Shown: positions 32,753 through 41,076 of the stretch, one piece after another | Layout: the number at the start of each line of letters is the position of its first letter | How positions within the stretch are numbered: the first letter of the stretch is position 1 | Assembly (NCBI GenBank): GCA_964554535.1 | Contig: CAZKPB010000007.1 | Coordinates: 27,357 to 91,356 of the forward strand | Length of the DNA stretch: 64,000 nucleotides | DNA from: DMER64 sp964554535 | Lineage (GTDB): Bacteria > Bacteroidota > Bacteroidia > Bacteroidales > UBA932 | Reading direction: 5' to 3' | The notes under the pieces: model-generated | What the model saw: only the letters and a program-made list of their open reading frames with translations | The model's database searches: none | What the model was told of the DNA's origin: nothing | Translations under genes and position numbers: made by a program

Positions 32753-32760
32753 CAAAGATA
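32753..32760 (-). promoter_or_regulatory. -7 promoter element of the alkaline phosphatase gene
   Basis: On the minus strand this reads TATCTTTG (exact TAnnTTTG), 19 nt before the ATG. Its first T is the last T of the upstream terminator's T tract. Confidence 0.55.
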
Positions 32761-32792
32761 AAAAAAAGGGGGACTGAAACAGTCCCCTTTTT
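32761..32792 (-). terminator. Intrinsic terminator of the exbB/exbD operon
   Basis: An 8-bp G+C-rich stem (GGGGACTG / CAGTCCCC) with a 3-nt loop is flanked by A and T runs on both sides, so it can work in either orientation. It lies 20 nt downstream of the exbD stop on the minus strand and is the clearest intrinsic terminator in the window. Confidence 0.8.
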
Positions 32793-32811
32793 TAAACCGA
32801 TAAACGGATTA

Positions 32812-33288
32812 TTAGAATTGTTTTTGTGCTTTTTTGCGTGCGGAGTACATAATCTTCAAGGCGCTGCAGCGACGAAGCTCTTGCTTTACGTCAGTTACAA
32901 TCCCCATACGGGTGCCTTCATCCACTTTCAACACAACGGTCATAAAGGGACGGTCGGATTCACTCATTGATTCACGCGCAGCGGCCACAAAGTCGCGGAT
33001 ATCTTCAACAGTACTGAACGAGTCATTCAACTGGATACGGGCATCAGTACCGTATTGGGCCTGATATGAGGGAAGCGGGGTACCAATGTTGATATAACTG
33101 GACAAGTCTTTGCGGTCCAACTTTGCAACTTCTGATGCTTCCGGAACTTTGACGGCAACCACACGGTCGGTCTGGCGGAAACTAACTGAAATCATAAAGA
33201 AGAACAACAACATGAATACAATGTCGGGTAGGGAGGCCGTACTAAGCGGCGGCAGGGTTTTCTTATTACCTTTTTTAAATGTTGCCAT
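32812..33288 (-). CDS. exbD: ExbD-family biopolymer transport protein
   Basis: The 158-residue protein has one N-terminal membrane helix (LPDIVFMLLFFFMISVSF, about 20-37) with the conserved Asp at its start (D22, the proton-path residue of ExbD/TolR) and a periplasmic domain. It works with ExbB to energise TonB or a Tol-like system. It is the last gene of the cluster, 12 nt after a second exbD, and is followed by a strong terminator. Confidence 0.9.
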   Translation of the reverse strand: MATFKKGNKKTLPPLSTASLPDIVFMLLFFFMISVSFRQTDRVVAVKVPEASEVAKLDRKDLSSYINIGTPLPSYQAQYGTDARIQLNDSFSTVEDIRDFVAAARESMSESDRPFMTVVLKVDEGTRMGIVTDVKQELRRCSALKIMYSARKKAQKQF

Positions 33289-33300
33289 AGTAAGTTCCTC

Positions 33301-33882
33301 CTATCTTCTACGTTTAGATACTTCTTTAGGCTCTTGTTCGGAAATGTTTGAGGGGATGGCCTCACGAACAATAGTCTGTTGCTCTTCATTCAGAGCAGCG
33401 TATTTCTTTCCCCATTGCTGCATTGCAAAGTCGTCACGGACTTCATTGAATGCCTTCATAAGTTCATTCTGAACCTGAATGTAGGCGTCGTAGGAAGTAC
33501 CGCGGTCGTTCTGCAAGGAAACGATGGCACGGGAAACCATATACGGACCAAAGCCTTCAATTTCTTTTTCACGTTTTTCCGGAAGTGTGGGAAGGTCTGC
33601 CGGATTGGTGATAAATTCTTTGACTTTGTCTTTCAGTAACGAAATATCCGTAGGTTCTCCTCCGGCAAATAGACGGTCACTCTGACTGATAAGCACTACC
33701 ATAATGTTACGTCTGTTTACCTGGTCGGCTTCTGCTTGCTGGCTCTCATCTGCCATAGGGGGAAGGCGGCGTTGCAAGCCGGCGTCCACGTCCATGGTAG
33801 TGGTAACCAAGAAGAAGATAAGCAGCAGGAAAGCAATGTCTGCCATAGAGCCTGCATTAATATCACCTGCTGGTCTTGCCAT
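33301..33882 (-). CDS. exbD: ExbD-family biopolymer transport protein (second copy)
   Basis: The 193-residue ExbD/TolR protein has an N-terminal membrane helix with the conserved Asp (NAGSMADIAFLLLIFFLVTT, Asp near residue 16) and a longer periplasmic domain than its neighbour. Two different ExbD proteins beside one ExbB are usual in Bacteroidota and may form a hetero-oligomer. It follows the 4-TM protein gene after 26 nt. Confidence 0.9.
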   Translation of the reverse strand: MARPAGDINAGSMADIAFLLLIFFLVTTTMDVDAGLQRRLPPMADESQQAEADQVNRRNIMVVLISQSDRLFAGGEPTDISLLKDKVKEFITNPADLPTLPEKREKEIEGFGPYMVSRAIVSLQNDRGTSYDAYIQVQNELMKAFNEVRDDFAMQQWGKKYAALNEEQQTIVREAIPSNISEQEPKEVSKRRR

Positions 33883-33908
33883 AATTCAATAATAATTAAA
33901 TAATGTTA

Positions 33909-34343
33909 CTAATCTTTTTTTACTGCGTTATAGACAGAACCAAAAACAATGGCTAAAACTGTTACCAGCATCATAAAATAGGTAACATAAATAGCGGCGT
34001 CCGTAAATTTGGTAACGGTACCTTCTTTAACGGTTCCGTTTGCCAAGGTTACAGGGTTTCCGGGAGCCAAAAGATAGGCTCCGCCGACTACCACTACTAC
34101 TCCGACGATGGTCAGAATAATACCCTTGAAGTTGATTTTACGTTCCTTTATGGTAAGAATAGGAAGAATGATAATCAACAACACGGTAAGGGCGAGCATA
34201 ATATATGCCCAATCCAGGTATGCGTACGTCCAGGCGTCAATGGTAGGACCACCTTGTTCTCCTTTATAAACAAAGTAAAGCACGGTGAATACCAAACTGA
34301 CTCCCATCAGCACCCATAGTGCTATTTTGGAAATTTTGTTCAT
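33909..34343 (-). CDS. Small four-helix membrane protein of the exbB/exbD cluster
   Basis: No named family was recognised. The 144-residue protein has four predicted membrane helices (about 8-27, 42-63, 76-94 and 115-137) connected by short loops and a short Lys-rich C-terminus. It lies between exbB and the exbD pair with 9- and 26-nt gaps, and homologues occupy this position in other Bacteroidales, so it may be an accessory subunit of the proton-channel complex. That is inferred from context only. Confidence 0.75.
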   Translation of the reverse strand: MNKISKIALWVLMGVSLVFTVLYFVYKGEQGGPTIDAWTYAYLDWAYIMLALTVLLIIILPILTIKERKINFKGIILTIVGVVVVVGGAYLLAPGNPVTLANGTVKEGTVTKFTDAAIYVTYFMMLVTVLAIVFGSVYNAVKKD

Positions 34344-34352
34344 TGTAATGGA

Positions 34353-35096
34353 TTATTTTTCGTTTTTAACCAGGATGTCTACCAAAGAAATGGAAGCGTC
34401 TTCCATCTTCATAACGATACCGTCAATCTTTGATACCAGGTAGTTATAGAGCAATTGAAGAATAATGGCAACGATAAGACCAAATACGGTTGTGATCAAG
34501 GCGATCTTGATACCACCGGCTACAATGTTGGGGGAGATGTCACCGGCAGCTTCAATGGCGTCAAATGCACCGATCATCCCGATTACAGTACCCATAAACC
34601 CTAACATAGGAGCAATGGCAATAAACAACTGAATCCAGGTAAGACCTTTTTCCAATTGGCTCATTTGTACAGAGCCGTATGAGGTGATGGATTTTTCAAC
34701 AACTTCCAGGCCTTGGTCCATACGAGACAAACCCTGATAGAAGATGCTGGCTACGGGGCCGCGTGAATTACGGCAAACTTCCAAAGCAGATTCTACACCG
34801 CCATCCTTAATGGCATCTTCCACTTTCTTGAGCAGTTTATCCGTATTGGTGTCTGCCAAAGACAAATAAATGATACGTTCAATAGCCAAAGCAAGACCAA
34901 AAATCAAGCAGAGAAGAATGGTGGCCATAAAGCCGGCACCACCTTCAATGAATTTGGTCTTCAATTGTTGGTGGATGGGTACCTCAACTACCTGTTCGGT
35001 ATTTGATGCGGAGGCTGCCTCTGTTTGAGCTGCTGCGTACTGGGCAGAGATGGTGATAAAGCCTAGTACTGCCAAAAATACGAAAAGTTTTTTCAT
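34353..35096 (-). CDS. exbB: ExbB/TolQ-type proton channel protein
   Basis: The 247-residue protein has a signal peptide-like start (cleavage near YAAAQ), three membrane helices (about 50-75, 150-175 and 190-220) and the MotA/TolQ/ExbB motif (TWIQLFIAIAPMLGFMGTVIGMIGAF near 150). With ExbD it forms the proton-driven motor that powers TonB. It heads the cluster exbB, 4-TM protein, exbD, exbD. It lies 58 nt downstream of the tRNA-Ser gene, and read-through from the tRNA promoter is possible because no strong -7 element is seen in that gap. Confidence 0.93.
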   Translation of the reverse strand: MKKLFVFLAVLGFITISAQYAAAQTEAASASNTEQVVEVPIHQQLKTKFIEGGAGFMATILLCLIFGLALAIERIIYLSLADTNTDKLLKKVEDAIKDGGVESALEVCRNSRGPVASIFYQGLSRMDQGLEVVEKSITSYGSVQMSQLEKGLTWIQLFIAIAPMLGFMGTVIGMIGAFDAIEAAGDISPNIVAGGIKIALITTVFGLIVAIILQLLYNYLVSKIDGIVMKMEDASISLVDILVKNEK

Positions 35097-35154
35097 TTTT
35101 TTGATTAATTAGAGTTAAGAATAGTTTATAGTTGTTTTTCAATTAACATTTATG

Positions 35155-35242
35155 CGGAGAAGGCGGGATTCGAACCCGCGAAACCCTTTTGAAGTTTACG
35201 CACTTTCCAGGCGCGCGCCTTAGACCACTCGGCCACCTCTCC
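35155..35242 (-). tRNA. tRNA-Ser(GGA)
   Basis: The minus strand folds into a type II tRNA: acceptor stem GGAGAGG / CTTCTCC (one G-U pair), D arm with GTGGTC loop, anticodon stem CGCGC / GTGCG with loop CTGGAAA (anticodon GGA), a long variable arm, and a T arm GCGGG-TTCGAAT-CCCGC. The long variable arm and anticodon identify serine (codons UCC/UCU). The discriminator is G and the 3' CCA is not encoded, so it depends on the Cca enzyme. A possible TAACTTG box with an upstream TTTG lies about 20 nt before the 5' end. Confidence 0.95.
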
Positions 35243-35293
35243 AATAAAAAGTGGTGCAAGTTACTTATTTTTCTTGTATTCCAAACATCTGCG

Positions 35294-36322
35294 CTAAAAT
35301 TCTCCATTTACGGGTTGTGAAAGAAAATATTCAACCTCTTTGTTGTCAGTATATTGTCCTGTTAATAACATAATTTTGGTAATGGCCGATTCTGTAGTAA
35401 TACTCTCTCCGCCAAGTACTCCAATTTCTCTTAGGCGCGCGCCACAGGCGTAAGAATCCATGGCGACGGTACCGGCGGGACACTGGGTGACGTTGTAGAT
35501 GATGATCCCTTTTTGTATGGCTTGTGACAATGATTCCAGCAGCCAAGGGGCTGAGGGTGCGTTGCCCTGGCCAAAAGTCTCCAGCACCACGGCCCGCAAC
35601 CCCTCAATGTTCAAAATGGCGTCCACCACTTTTTGTGCAATTCCGGGGTAAATCTTAAGCAGGGCCACGTCGGTACCCAACTGGGTATGAATGCGCAAGG
35701 GCTTGCCCCATCGCTCGGGATAGCGTATCAACTTCTTGTTGAATTTGATATGGATGCCGGCCTCGGCCAGGGGCGGATAGTTGGGTGAGCGGAAGGCGCG
35801 GAATTCCTCGGCGTTGTATTTTATGGTGCGGTTGCCGCGGAACAGCTCGTCCTGAAAGAAGACACAGACTTCGGGGACCATGGGGTGGCCGTCACCGTCG
35901 GTGGCGGTGGCGATTTCCACGGCCGAGATGAAGTTCTCCTTGCCGTCGGTGCGCGGTAATCCTATGGGCAACTGGCTGCCGGTGAGGATGACGGGCTTTT
36001 CCAGGTTCTCCAGCATGAAGCTGAGTGCGGCGGCCGTGTAGCTCATGGTATCGGTACCGTGAAGGATTACAAACCCCTGGTATTTCTTGTAGTTCTTGTC
36101 AATGAGTTGCGCCAGACGGGCCCAGAACGGGGGCTGGATGTCGGAGGAGTCCACAATGGGCTCAAAAGAAAGTGTATCAATGCGGTAACCAAATTTTTGC
36201 AATTCAGGAACTTCTTCCAGAATATGGTCAAACTTAAAGGGGACCAGCTCTCCGGTTACCGGATGGGCCTTCATCCCAATGGTGCCCCCCGTATAGATGA
36301 TGAGTATGGTGGGTGTATTCAT
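35294..36322 (-). CDS. ansA: L-asparaginase, type I
   Basis: The 342-residue cytoplasmic-type enzyme hydrolyses asparagine to aspartate and ammonia. The first catalytic Thr is in YTGGTIGM (residues 10-17) and the second in HGTDTMSYTAAALSF near 89-103. There is no signal peptide, consistent with type I. It is the last gene of the 24-gene leftward series and follows tatD after 6 nt. tRNA-Ser follows on the same strand. Confidence 0.93.
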   Translation of the reverse strand: MNTPTILIIYTGGTIGMKAHPVTGELVPFKFDHILEEVPELQKFGYRIDTLSFEPIVDSSDIQPPFWARLAQLIDKNYKKYQGFVILHGTDTMSYTAAALSFMLENLEKPVILTGSQLPIGLPRTDGKENFISAVEIATATDGDGHPMVPEVCVFFQDELFRGNRTIKYNAEEFRAFRSPNYPPLAEAGIHIKFNKKLIRYPERWGKPLRIHTQLGTDVALLKIYPGIAQKVVDAILNIEGLRAVVLETFGQGNAPSAPWLLESLSQAIQKGIIIYNVTQCPAGTVAMDSYACGARLREIGVLGGESITTESAITKIMLLTGQYTDNKEVEYFLSQPVNGEF

Positions 36323-36328
36323 AGTATT

Positions 36329-37144
36329 TTACAATCCAAACAAAGATAATGCATTTTGTGTGGTTTGCCTGTCCACTTCTTCAAAGGAAATCTCTTTGAT
36401 TTCGGCAATTTTTTTTGCCACAATCCGTACATAGGCGCTTTGGTTGCGTTGTCCGCGCCACGGAACGGGAGCGAGCCAGGGGGCGTCGGTCTCAAGCAGG
36501 ATTTCGCTCAATTCTGTGTCGCGCACCACTTCTGCCAGGTGTGCGTTTTTGTAGGTGAGCACGCCTCCTATGCCCATTTTGAACTCTCCGTAGCGGTTGG
36601 CTTGGGCAAACAGTTCCCGGCTGCCGCTCCAGGCGTGCAGACTGCCGCGCAGGCCAAGCGAGCGGTTCCGCTTCAGACAGTCCATAAGTTCGGGAAAGCA
36701 GGCGCGTGCGTGGATAATGACGGGCAGGCCATAGGCCGAGGCCCATTGCAGTTGCTGTTCAAAGACCTGCAGCTGCAGGTCAAAATTTTCCCGGCTCCAG
36801 TAGGCGTCCAAACCTATTTCACCGATGGCAACCGGCTTTTGCCACCGGTCCGCCTGCTTGAGGGCGTTTTGTGTTTCCGGGACCGCGAACCGGCGCAATT
36901 GCGCCTCCACCACGTCCAACTCGGCAAGAAAAGTATCTTTTTGGACCGAGGTGGGGTGCAGCCCCACGCCTATGCGGCAGAAGTCGGGGTAAAGGGCGGC
37001 ACAGTCCCGTTGGGCCTGCACGGTTTCCTGCTCAATGGCGGGCAGTATGCAGCCGGTCACTCCGGCAGCGCGTGCGTTTTTCACCACTCCGTCGCGGTCG
37101 GGGTCAAAGGCAGCATCGTATAAGTGAGAGTGTGTATCTATCAT
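36329..37144 (-). CDS. tatD: TatD-family metal-dependent hydrolase
   Basis: The 271-residue TIM-barrel protein has the TatD motifs DTHSHL (residues 3-8), GVGLHPTS near 60, AIGEIGLDAYWS near 105, HARACF near 145 and LLETDAPWLAP near 210, which provide metal ligands. TatD proteins are 3'-5' DNA/RNA exonucleases in several bacteria. The length is normal. It lies 10 nt after dprA. Confidence 0.92.
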   Translation of the reverse strand: MIDTHSHLYDAAFDPDRDGVVKNARAAGVTGCILPAIEQETVQAQRDCAALYPDFCRIGVGLHPTSVQKDTFLAELDVVEAQLRRFAVPETQNALKQADRWQKPVAIGEIGLDAYWSRENFDLQLQVFEQQLQWASAYGLPVIIHARACFPELMDCLKRNRSLGLRGSLHAWSGSRELFAQANRYGEFKMGIGGVLTYKNAHLAEVVRDTELSEILLETDAPWLAPVPWRGQRNQSAYVRIVAKKIAEIKEISFEEVDRQTTQNALSLFGL

Positions 37145-37154
37145 TGGTAAAATT

Positions 37155-38258
37155 TCAAAGGGGAAGTGAATATTCCTTGTTGGGAAGGACTCGGACTATA
37201 CCTCTGAGTTCCAGTTGGGTGAGCAGCGCGGACAGTTCCGGTACGGGAATGTCAAGGCTGCGGCAGATACTGTTAAGGTGGCCGCCGTGTTCGCTGATAT
37301 GGGCCAGTACGCGTTTTTCAGTGTCGGTGAGCGAGTCAAACAGGCTTTGCGGGGCGGGGTCGGGGACCGGTTTCCATCCCAGGGCAAAGGCCAGATCTTC
37401 GGGCGAGCATACCAGGGCGGCTTTGTTGTCATGAATTAACCGGTTGCAACCCATTGAGGTGCTGTCGCAGGGGCGTCCCGGGACGGCCAGCACTTCGCGG
37501 CCGTAGTCGCAGGCAAAATGGGCGGTGATGAGTGAGCCGCCGTCCTGTTTGGATTCCACCACCAGCGTGGCTTGGGATATTCCGGCAATGATACGGTTGC
37601 GTTGCAGAAAATTGTGGCGGTGACCTTCCGTACCGGAGGGGAACTCGGACAGGACGGCTCCCGTGCGGCAGATTTCAACGGCCAGATTGCGGTGTCCTTC
37701 CGGGTAAATCCGGTCCACTCCCACAGGGAGTACGGCCAGAGTGGGCAGTCCGTTGTCCAGAGCGGCGCGGTGAGCACAGCCGTCAATGCCGTAGGCCAGG
37801 CCGCTGACAATAACCGGGCGTAATCCGGTGCGGGCCAGTCCGTCAATCAGTTGACGGCACATTTCTTTTCCCTGAAGGGTGGCTGACCGGGTGCCCACTA
37901 CCGACAGAAAGGGTCCGCCGTTAAGGTCAAGTGCTCCCACGGCAAACAGCAGGGCCGGGGCATCGGGACACTCGGCCAGCAATGCGGGGTAGGCGGGGCT
38001 GAAGTAGGGAATTACGCGGATTTTTTTTGAAGCGGCCCACTGCAGTTCTTTTTGGGCCGTTTCCAGTGTGCGGGGGTCTCTGACGGCGGCGGCCAGTTCC
38101 CGGCCAATGCCTTTGTGACGGGAAAGTTCGCTCTCGCTTTGTGCAAGCACCTCACGGGCGCTTCCATAATAGTCAATAAGTTTTTTGCTTACGTTGCCCT
38201 GGTAGCGCAAGGCAACGGAAAGCGCACAGATGTACAACAGATCTTCCTCACCGGCCAT
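37155..38258 (-). CDS. dprA: DNA-processing protein DprA
   Basis: The 367-residue protein binds single-stranded DNA during transformation and loads RecA. It has an N-terminal helical (HhH-like) region, a Rossmann DprA domain with VVGTRSATLQGKEM near 114 and SGLAYGIDGCAHRAAL near 146, and a C-terminal winged-helix domain (about 300-365). Its presence together with the ComEA-like gene hints at DNA uptake ability, but no other competence gene is in the window, and DprA is also common in non-competent bacteria. Confidence 0.94.
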   Translation of the reverse strand: MAGEEDLLYICALSVALRYQGNVSKKLIDYYGSAREVLAQSESELSRHKGIGRELAAAVRDPRTLETAQKELQWAASKKIRVIPYFSPAYPALLAECPDAPALLFAVGALDLNGGPFLSVVGTRSATLQGKEMCRQLIDGLARTGLRPVIVSGLAYGIDGCAHRAALDNGLPTLAVLPVGVDRIYPEGHRNLAVEICRTGAVLSEFPSGTEGHRHNFLQRNRIIAGISQATLVVESKQDGGSLITAHFACDYGREVLAVPGRPCDSTSMGCNRLIHDNKAALVCSPEDLAFALGWKPVPDPAPQSLFDSLTDTEKRVLAHISEHGGHLNSICRSLDIPVPELSALLTQLELRGIVRVLPNKEYSLPL

Positions 38259-38272
38259 TCCAAACGTAAAAT

Positions 38273-39322
38273 CTAGATAACCAGCATGGTATCCCCGTAG
38301 GCGCAGAAATGGTACTTTTCTTCTATGGCTACCTTGTAGGCGTTCATTATGTTTTCAAAACCGGCAAATGCGGCTACAAACATGAGCATGGTAGAACTGG
38401 GCAGCTGGAAGTTGGTGATGAGAGCATCCGGAATGCTGAAGTCGTAGGGAGGGAAAATGAATTTATTGGTCCAGCCTTCAAAAGGTTTGATTTCTTTTTT
38501 GGTGGTGACCGATGTCTCTACGGCGCGCAGTACGTCAATGCCAATGGCAAACACCTTGTTGCCGTTGGCTTTGGCCTGATTGATGCGGTCGGCGCTGTGT
38601 TCCGGAATGATTACAGGTTCGGAATCCATTTTGTGTTTGGACAAGTCTTCCACGTCTACGGCGCGGAAATGGCCCATACCCATGTGCAAGGTAATCTCTG
38701 TTTTGTTCACCCCTTTGATTTCCATGCGTTTGAGGAGTTCTTGACTGAAAGCAAGTGATCCGTCGGGCACGGCTACGGCGCCTTCCACTTTGGCAAAAAT
38801 GGACTGGTAACGTTCGTTGTCAATGGGTTCCACTTTTTTGCGGATCCATTTGGGAAGCGGCATTTCGCCCAGGCGGAAGAGGGTGGATTTGAAGTTGTCG
38901 TAACTGCCGTCACACAAGAAACGAAGAGTGCGTCCCCGTGACGTGGTGTTGTCTATGACTTCGGCCACCAGGGCGTCATTTTCTCCAAAATAGAGTTTGT
39001 TGCCAATGCGGATTTTGCGGGCCGGGTCCACCAACACATCCCACAGGCGTTGTTCCTTGTTGAGTTCGCGCAGCAGAAACACTTCTATTTCCGCTCCGGT
39101 TTTTTCTTTGTTGCCGTACAGACGGGCCGGGAAAACTTTAGTATTGTTGTAAAGCACCACATCCTTTTCTTCCATATAGTTGATGATGTCCTTAAACACT
39201 TTGTGTTCAATGGCGCCGTTCTTTTTATGCACGACCATCATCCGGCATTCGTCGCGATAGCGGGTGGGATAGGGGGCGATTAAATCTGCTGGAAGTTGAA
39301 AGTTGAATTGTGAAAGTTTCAT
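38273..39322 (-). CDS. queA: S-adenosylmethionine:tRNA ribosyltransferase-isomerase
   Basis: The 349-residue enzyme builds the cyclopentene ring of queuosine in tRNAs with GUN anticodons. Typical features are the N-terminus FNFQLPADLIAPYP, KVFPARLYGNKEKTGAEIEVFLL near 62-84, the HMGMGHFRAVDVEDLSKHKM motif near 208 and the C-terminal LPSSTMLMFVAAFAG. FolE in the same window makes the shared pathway precursor. It is preceded by a 67-bp gap containing an imperfect inverted repeat that ends 3 nt before the ATG. Confidence 0.95.
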   Translation of the reverse strand: MKLSQFNFQLPADLIAPYPTRYRDECRMMVVHKKNGAIEHKVFKDIINYMEEKDVVLYNNTKVFPARLYGNKEKTGAEIEVFLLRELNKEQRLWDVLVDPARKIRIGNKLYFGENDALVAEVIDNTTSRGRTLRFLCDGSYDNFKSTLFRLGEMPLPKWIRKKVEPIDNERYQSIFAKVEGAVAVPDGSLAFSQELLKRMEIKGVNKTEITLHMGMGHFRAVDVEDLSKHKMDSEPVIIPEHSADRINQAKANGNKVFAIGIDVLRAVETSVTTKKEIKPFEGWTNKFIFPPYDFSIPDALITNFQLPSSTMLMFVAAFAGFENIMNAYKVAIEEKYHFCAYGDTMLVI

Positions 39323-39325
39323 AGA

Positions 39326-39377
39326 CGGTGAATTACGTAATACAAATACTAAATAGTTGTTATACGTATTTTCACCG
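39326..39377. repeat. Imperfect inverted repeat before queA
   Basis: Arms at 39326-39343 and 39359-39377 share CGGTGAA / TTCACCG ends and an inner TACGTA core with a few mismatches; the loop is A+T-rich. It fills most of the only gap over 30 bp in the mraZ-to-ansA series and ends 3 nt from the queA start codon. It could be a transcript hairpin affecting queA translation, a processing site, or a protein-binding site. It does not match the preQ1-I riboswitch pattern. Confidence 0.5.
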
Positions 39378-39389
39378 AAAAAGTTTCAG

Positions 39390-40121
39390 TTACTTGAAAA
39401 TTGTTTCAAACTGTTCCAGGCTCAAGGCATTGTTCACTTCAAATTCTCCCGACCGGCTACGTTGCAATCCGGTAAGGTGGGCTCCGCTTTCAAGGGAAAG
39501 TCCCAGGTCGCGGGCAAAAGCGCGGATGTAGGTGCCTTTGCTGCAACGGATGCGTAACGTGATATCAGGCAGCTGACAGGAAAGCATTTCAATTTGATAT
39601 AGGGTAATGGAGACCTGTTTGAGTTCCGGCATTTCAAGTCCCTGTCGGGCAAATTCATACGCCCGCATTCCTTCCACCATTTTGGCCGAATATATAGGCG
39701 GCATCTGCAGTTGTTCTCCCGTAAAGCCTTGCAGTACTTGTGAAAGACCTTCCGGAGTGATGTGCTGCCAGGGGTACTCCCTATCAATTTCCTTTTCCAG
39801 GTCAAATGAGGGCGTAGTAGCGCCAAAGCGGATGGAGGCAATGTATTCCTTGGGCTGAGACTGCAGGGCCTCGGCTTGTTTGGTGGCTTTTCCCACGCAA
39901 ACCAACAGTACCCCGCTTGCCAGCGGATCCAGGGTGCCGGCGTGGCCCACCTTGAGGTCTTTTTGCTGCCAGCAGCGTTTGAGACGGAACTTGATTTTCC
40001 GGACCAGGTCGGCCGAGGTCCAGGACAAGGGCTTGTCCATACAGATGACCATACCTTCTTCGGCACGGAAGGCCGGGTCCTGTACCGTGGCTAAAGGGGT
40101 GTTTTTATCCAGTATCAGCAT
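39390..40121 (-). CDS. truB: tRNA pseudouridine(55) synthase
   Basis: The 243-residue enzyme isomerises U55 in the T loop of tRNAs. The catalytic Asp lies in GHAGTLDPLASGVLL (residues 59-73). The N-terminal VICMDKPLSWTSADLVRKIK and the later YSAKMVEGMRAYEFAR and CSKGTYIRAFARDLG motifs are typical. The C-terminus is short, lacking a PUA domain, as in many Bacteroidota. It overlaps the rpiB stop by 7 nt. Confidence 0.94.
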   Translation of the reverse strand: MLILDKNTPLATVQDPAFRAEEGMVICMDKPLSWTSADLVRKIKFRLKRCWQQKDLKVGHAGTLDPLASGVLLVCVGKATKQAEALQSQPKEYIASIRFGATTPSFDLEKEIDREYPWQHITPEGLSQVLQGFTGEQLQMPPIYSAKMVEGMRAYEFARQGLEMPELKQVSITLYQIEMLSCQLPDITLRIRCSKGTYIRAFARDLGLSLESGAHLTGLQRSRSGEFEVNNALSLEQFETIFK

Positions 40122-40546
40122 TTGATTTTGTCTATGCGCCGCAGGTGGCGGCCTCCCTCAAAGTCGGTGTGGAGGAAAACGTCCATACAACGCAGGGCTG
40201 TTGCGGGTTCAATGAAACGGGCGGGGAAGACGCAGATGTTGGCGTTGTTGTGGCGCCGGGCCAGCGACGCCAGCTCTTCTTCCCAGCAGATGGCGGCCCT
40301 GATGCCGGCATGTTTGTTCAGGGTGATGGCAATGCCGTTGCCGCTGCCGCACAAGGCAATGCCGCAGGGCAAGCTGCCGTTTTCAATGGCGTTGGCCAGT
40401 GGATGGGCTACGTCGGGGTAGTCCATACTTTCTGTTGAAAAGGTTCCAAAGTCGGTTACCGTGTAACCGTCTTTTTCAAGTTGTGCCTTTAGCACCTGTT
40501 TGAGTTCAAAACCGGCGTGATCTGCCGCAATACCTATATTTTTCAT
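40115..40546 (-). CDS. rpiB: Ribose-5-phosphate isomerase B
   Basis: The 143-residue enzyme interconverts ribose-5-phosphate and ribulose-5-phosphate. The start NIGIAADHAGFELK and the GIALCGSGNGIAITLNKHAG phosphate-binding region near 65 are diagnostic; the active-site Cys is in LCGSGNG. The RpiB rather than LacA/B assignment rests on length and a single-gene context. It overlaps rfbC by 4 nt. Confidence 0.93.
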   Translation of the reverse strand: MKNIGIAADHAGFELKQVLKAQLEKDGYTVTDFGTFSTESMDYPDVAHPLANAIENGSLPCGIALCGSGNGIAITLNKHAGIRAAICWEEELASLARRHNNANICVFPARFIEPATALRCMDVFLHTDFEGGRHLRRIDKIKC

Positions 40547-41076
40547 AATATAAAAATAGGGGCCGCTTTGTCTTTGGCCGAGAGTATACGTTCGTTTTCA
40601 GCCACCGGCCAGGGTATGTCAAGGTCGGGGGAGTCATAACGGAAAGATCCTTCCGCGGCCGGACAATAGACGGCGTCTGTCTTGTACTGTACCACGGCCG
40701 TGGGGCTGAGTACACAGAATCCGTGGGCGAATCCCCGCGGGATGAAAAACTGCTTTTTGTTTTCCCCGCTCAGTTGCACGGCAAAATATTTTCCGTAGGT
40801 GGAAGATTGGGGGCGGATGTCAACGGCTACGTCAAAAATGGCTCCGGTCACGGCGCGGATAAGCTTGGCCTGGGCGTGCGGTGCTTTCTGAAAATGGAGC
40901 CCCCGGGTGACACCGTATACAGAGAAAGATTCGTTTTCCTGGACAAAATTCACGGGACCCATAAAGGCTTCCAGTGCGTCCTGCCTGAAAGATTCCATAA
41001 AATAGCCCCTGGCGTCTTCAAACACTTTTGGGGTAATGACAAGCAATCCGTCTATGGGAGTAGTTTCAAATGTCAT
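40543..41076 (-). CDS. rfbC: dTDP-4-dehydrorhamnose 3,5-epimerase
   Basis: The 177-residue cupin enzyme catalyses the third step of dTDP-L-rhamnose synthesis for surface polysaccharide. Motifs are FEDARGYFMESFRQ near 18, RGLHFQKAPHAQAKLIRAVTG near 59 (with the catalytic His) and IPRGFAHGFCVLSPTAVVQYKT near 112. No rfbA, rfbB or rfbD lies beside it, so it is separated from the usual cluster. It overlaps its neighbours by 4 nt on both sides. Confidence 0.94.
   Translation of the reverse strand: MTFETTPIDGLLVITPKVFEDARGYFMESFRQDALEAFMGPVNFVQENESFSVYGVTRGLHFQKAPHAQAKLIRAVTGAIFDVAVDIRPQSSTYGKYFAVQLSGENKKQFFIPRGFAHGFCVLSPTAVVQYKTDAVYCPAAEGSFRYDSPDLDIPWPVAENERILSAKDKAAPIFIL

Noticed and set aside
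39323..39389. preQ1-I riboswitch before queA
   Set aside because: The hairpin and A-rich tail typical of preQ1-I are not present; only an inverted repeat can be supported.
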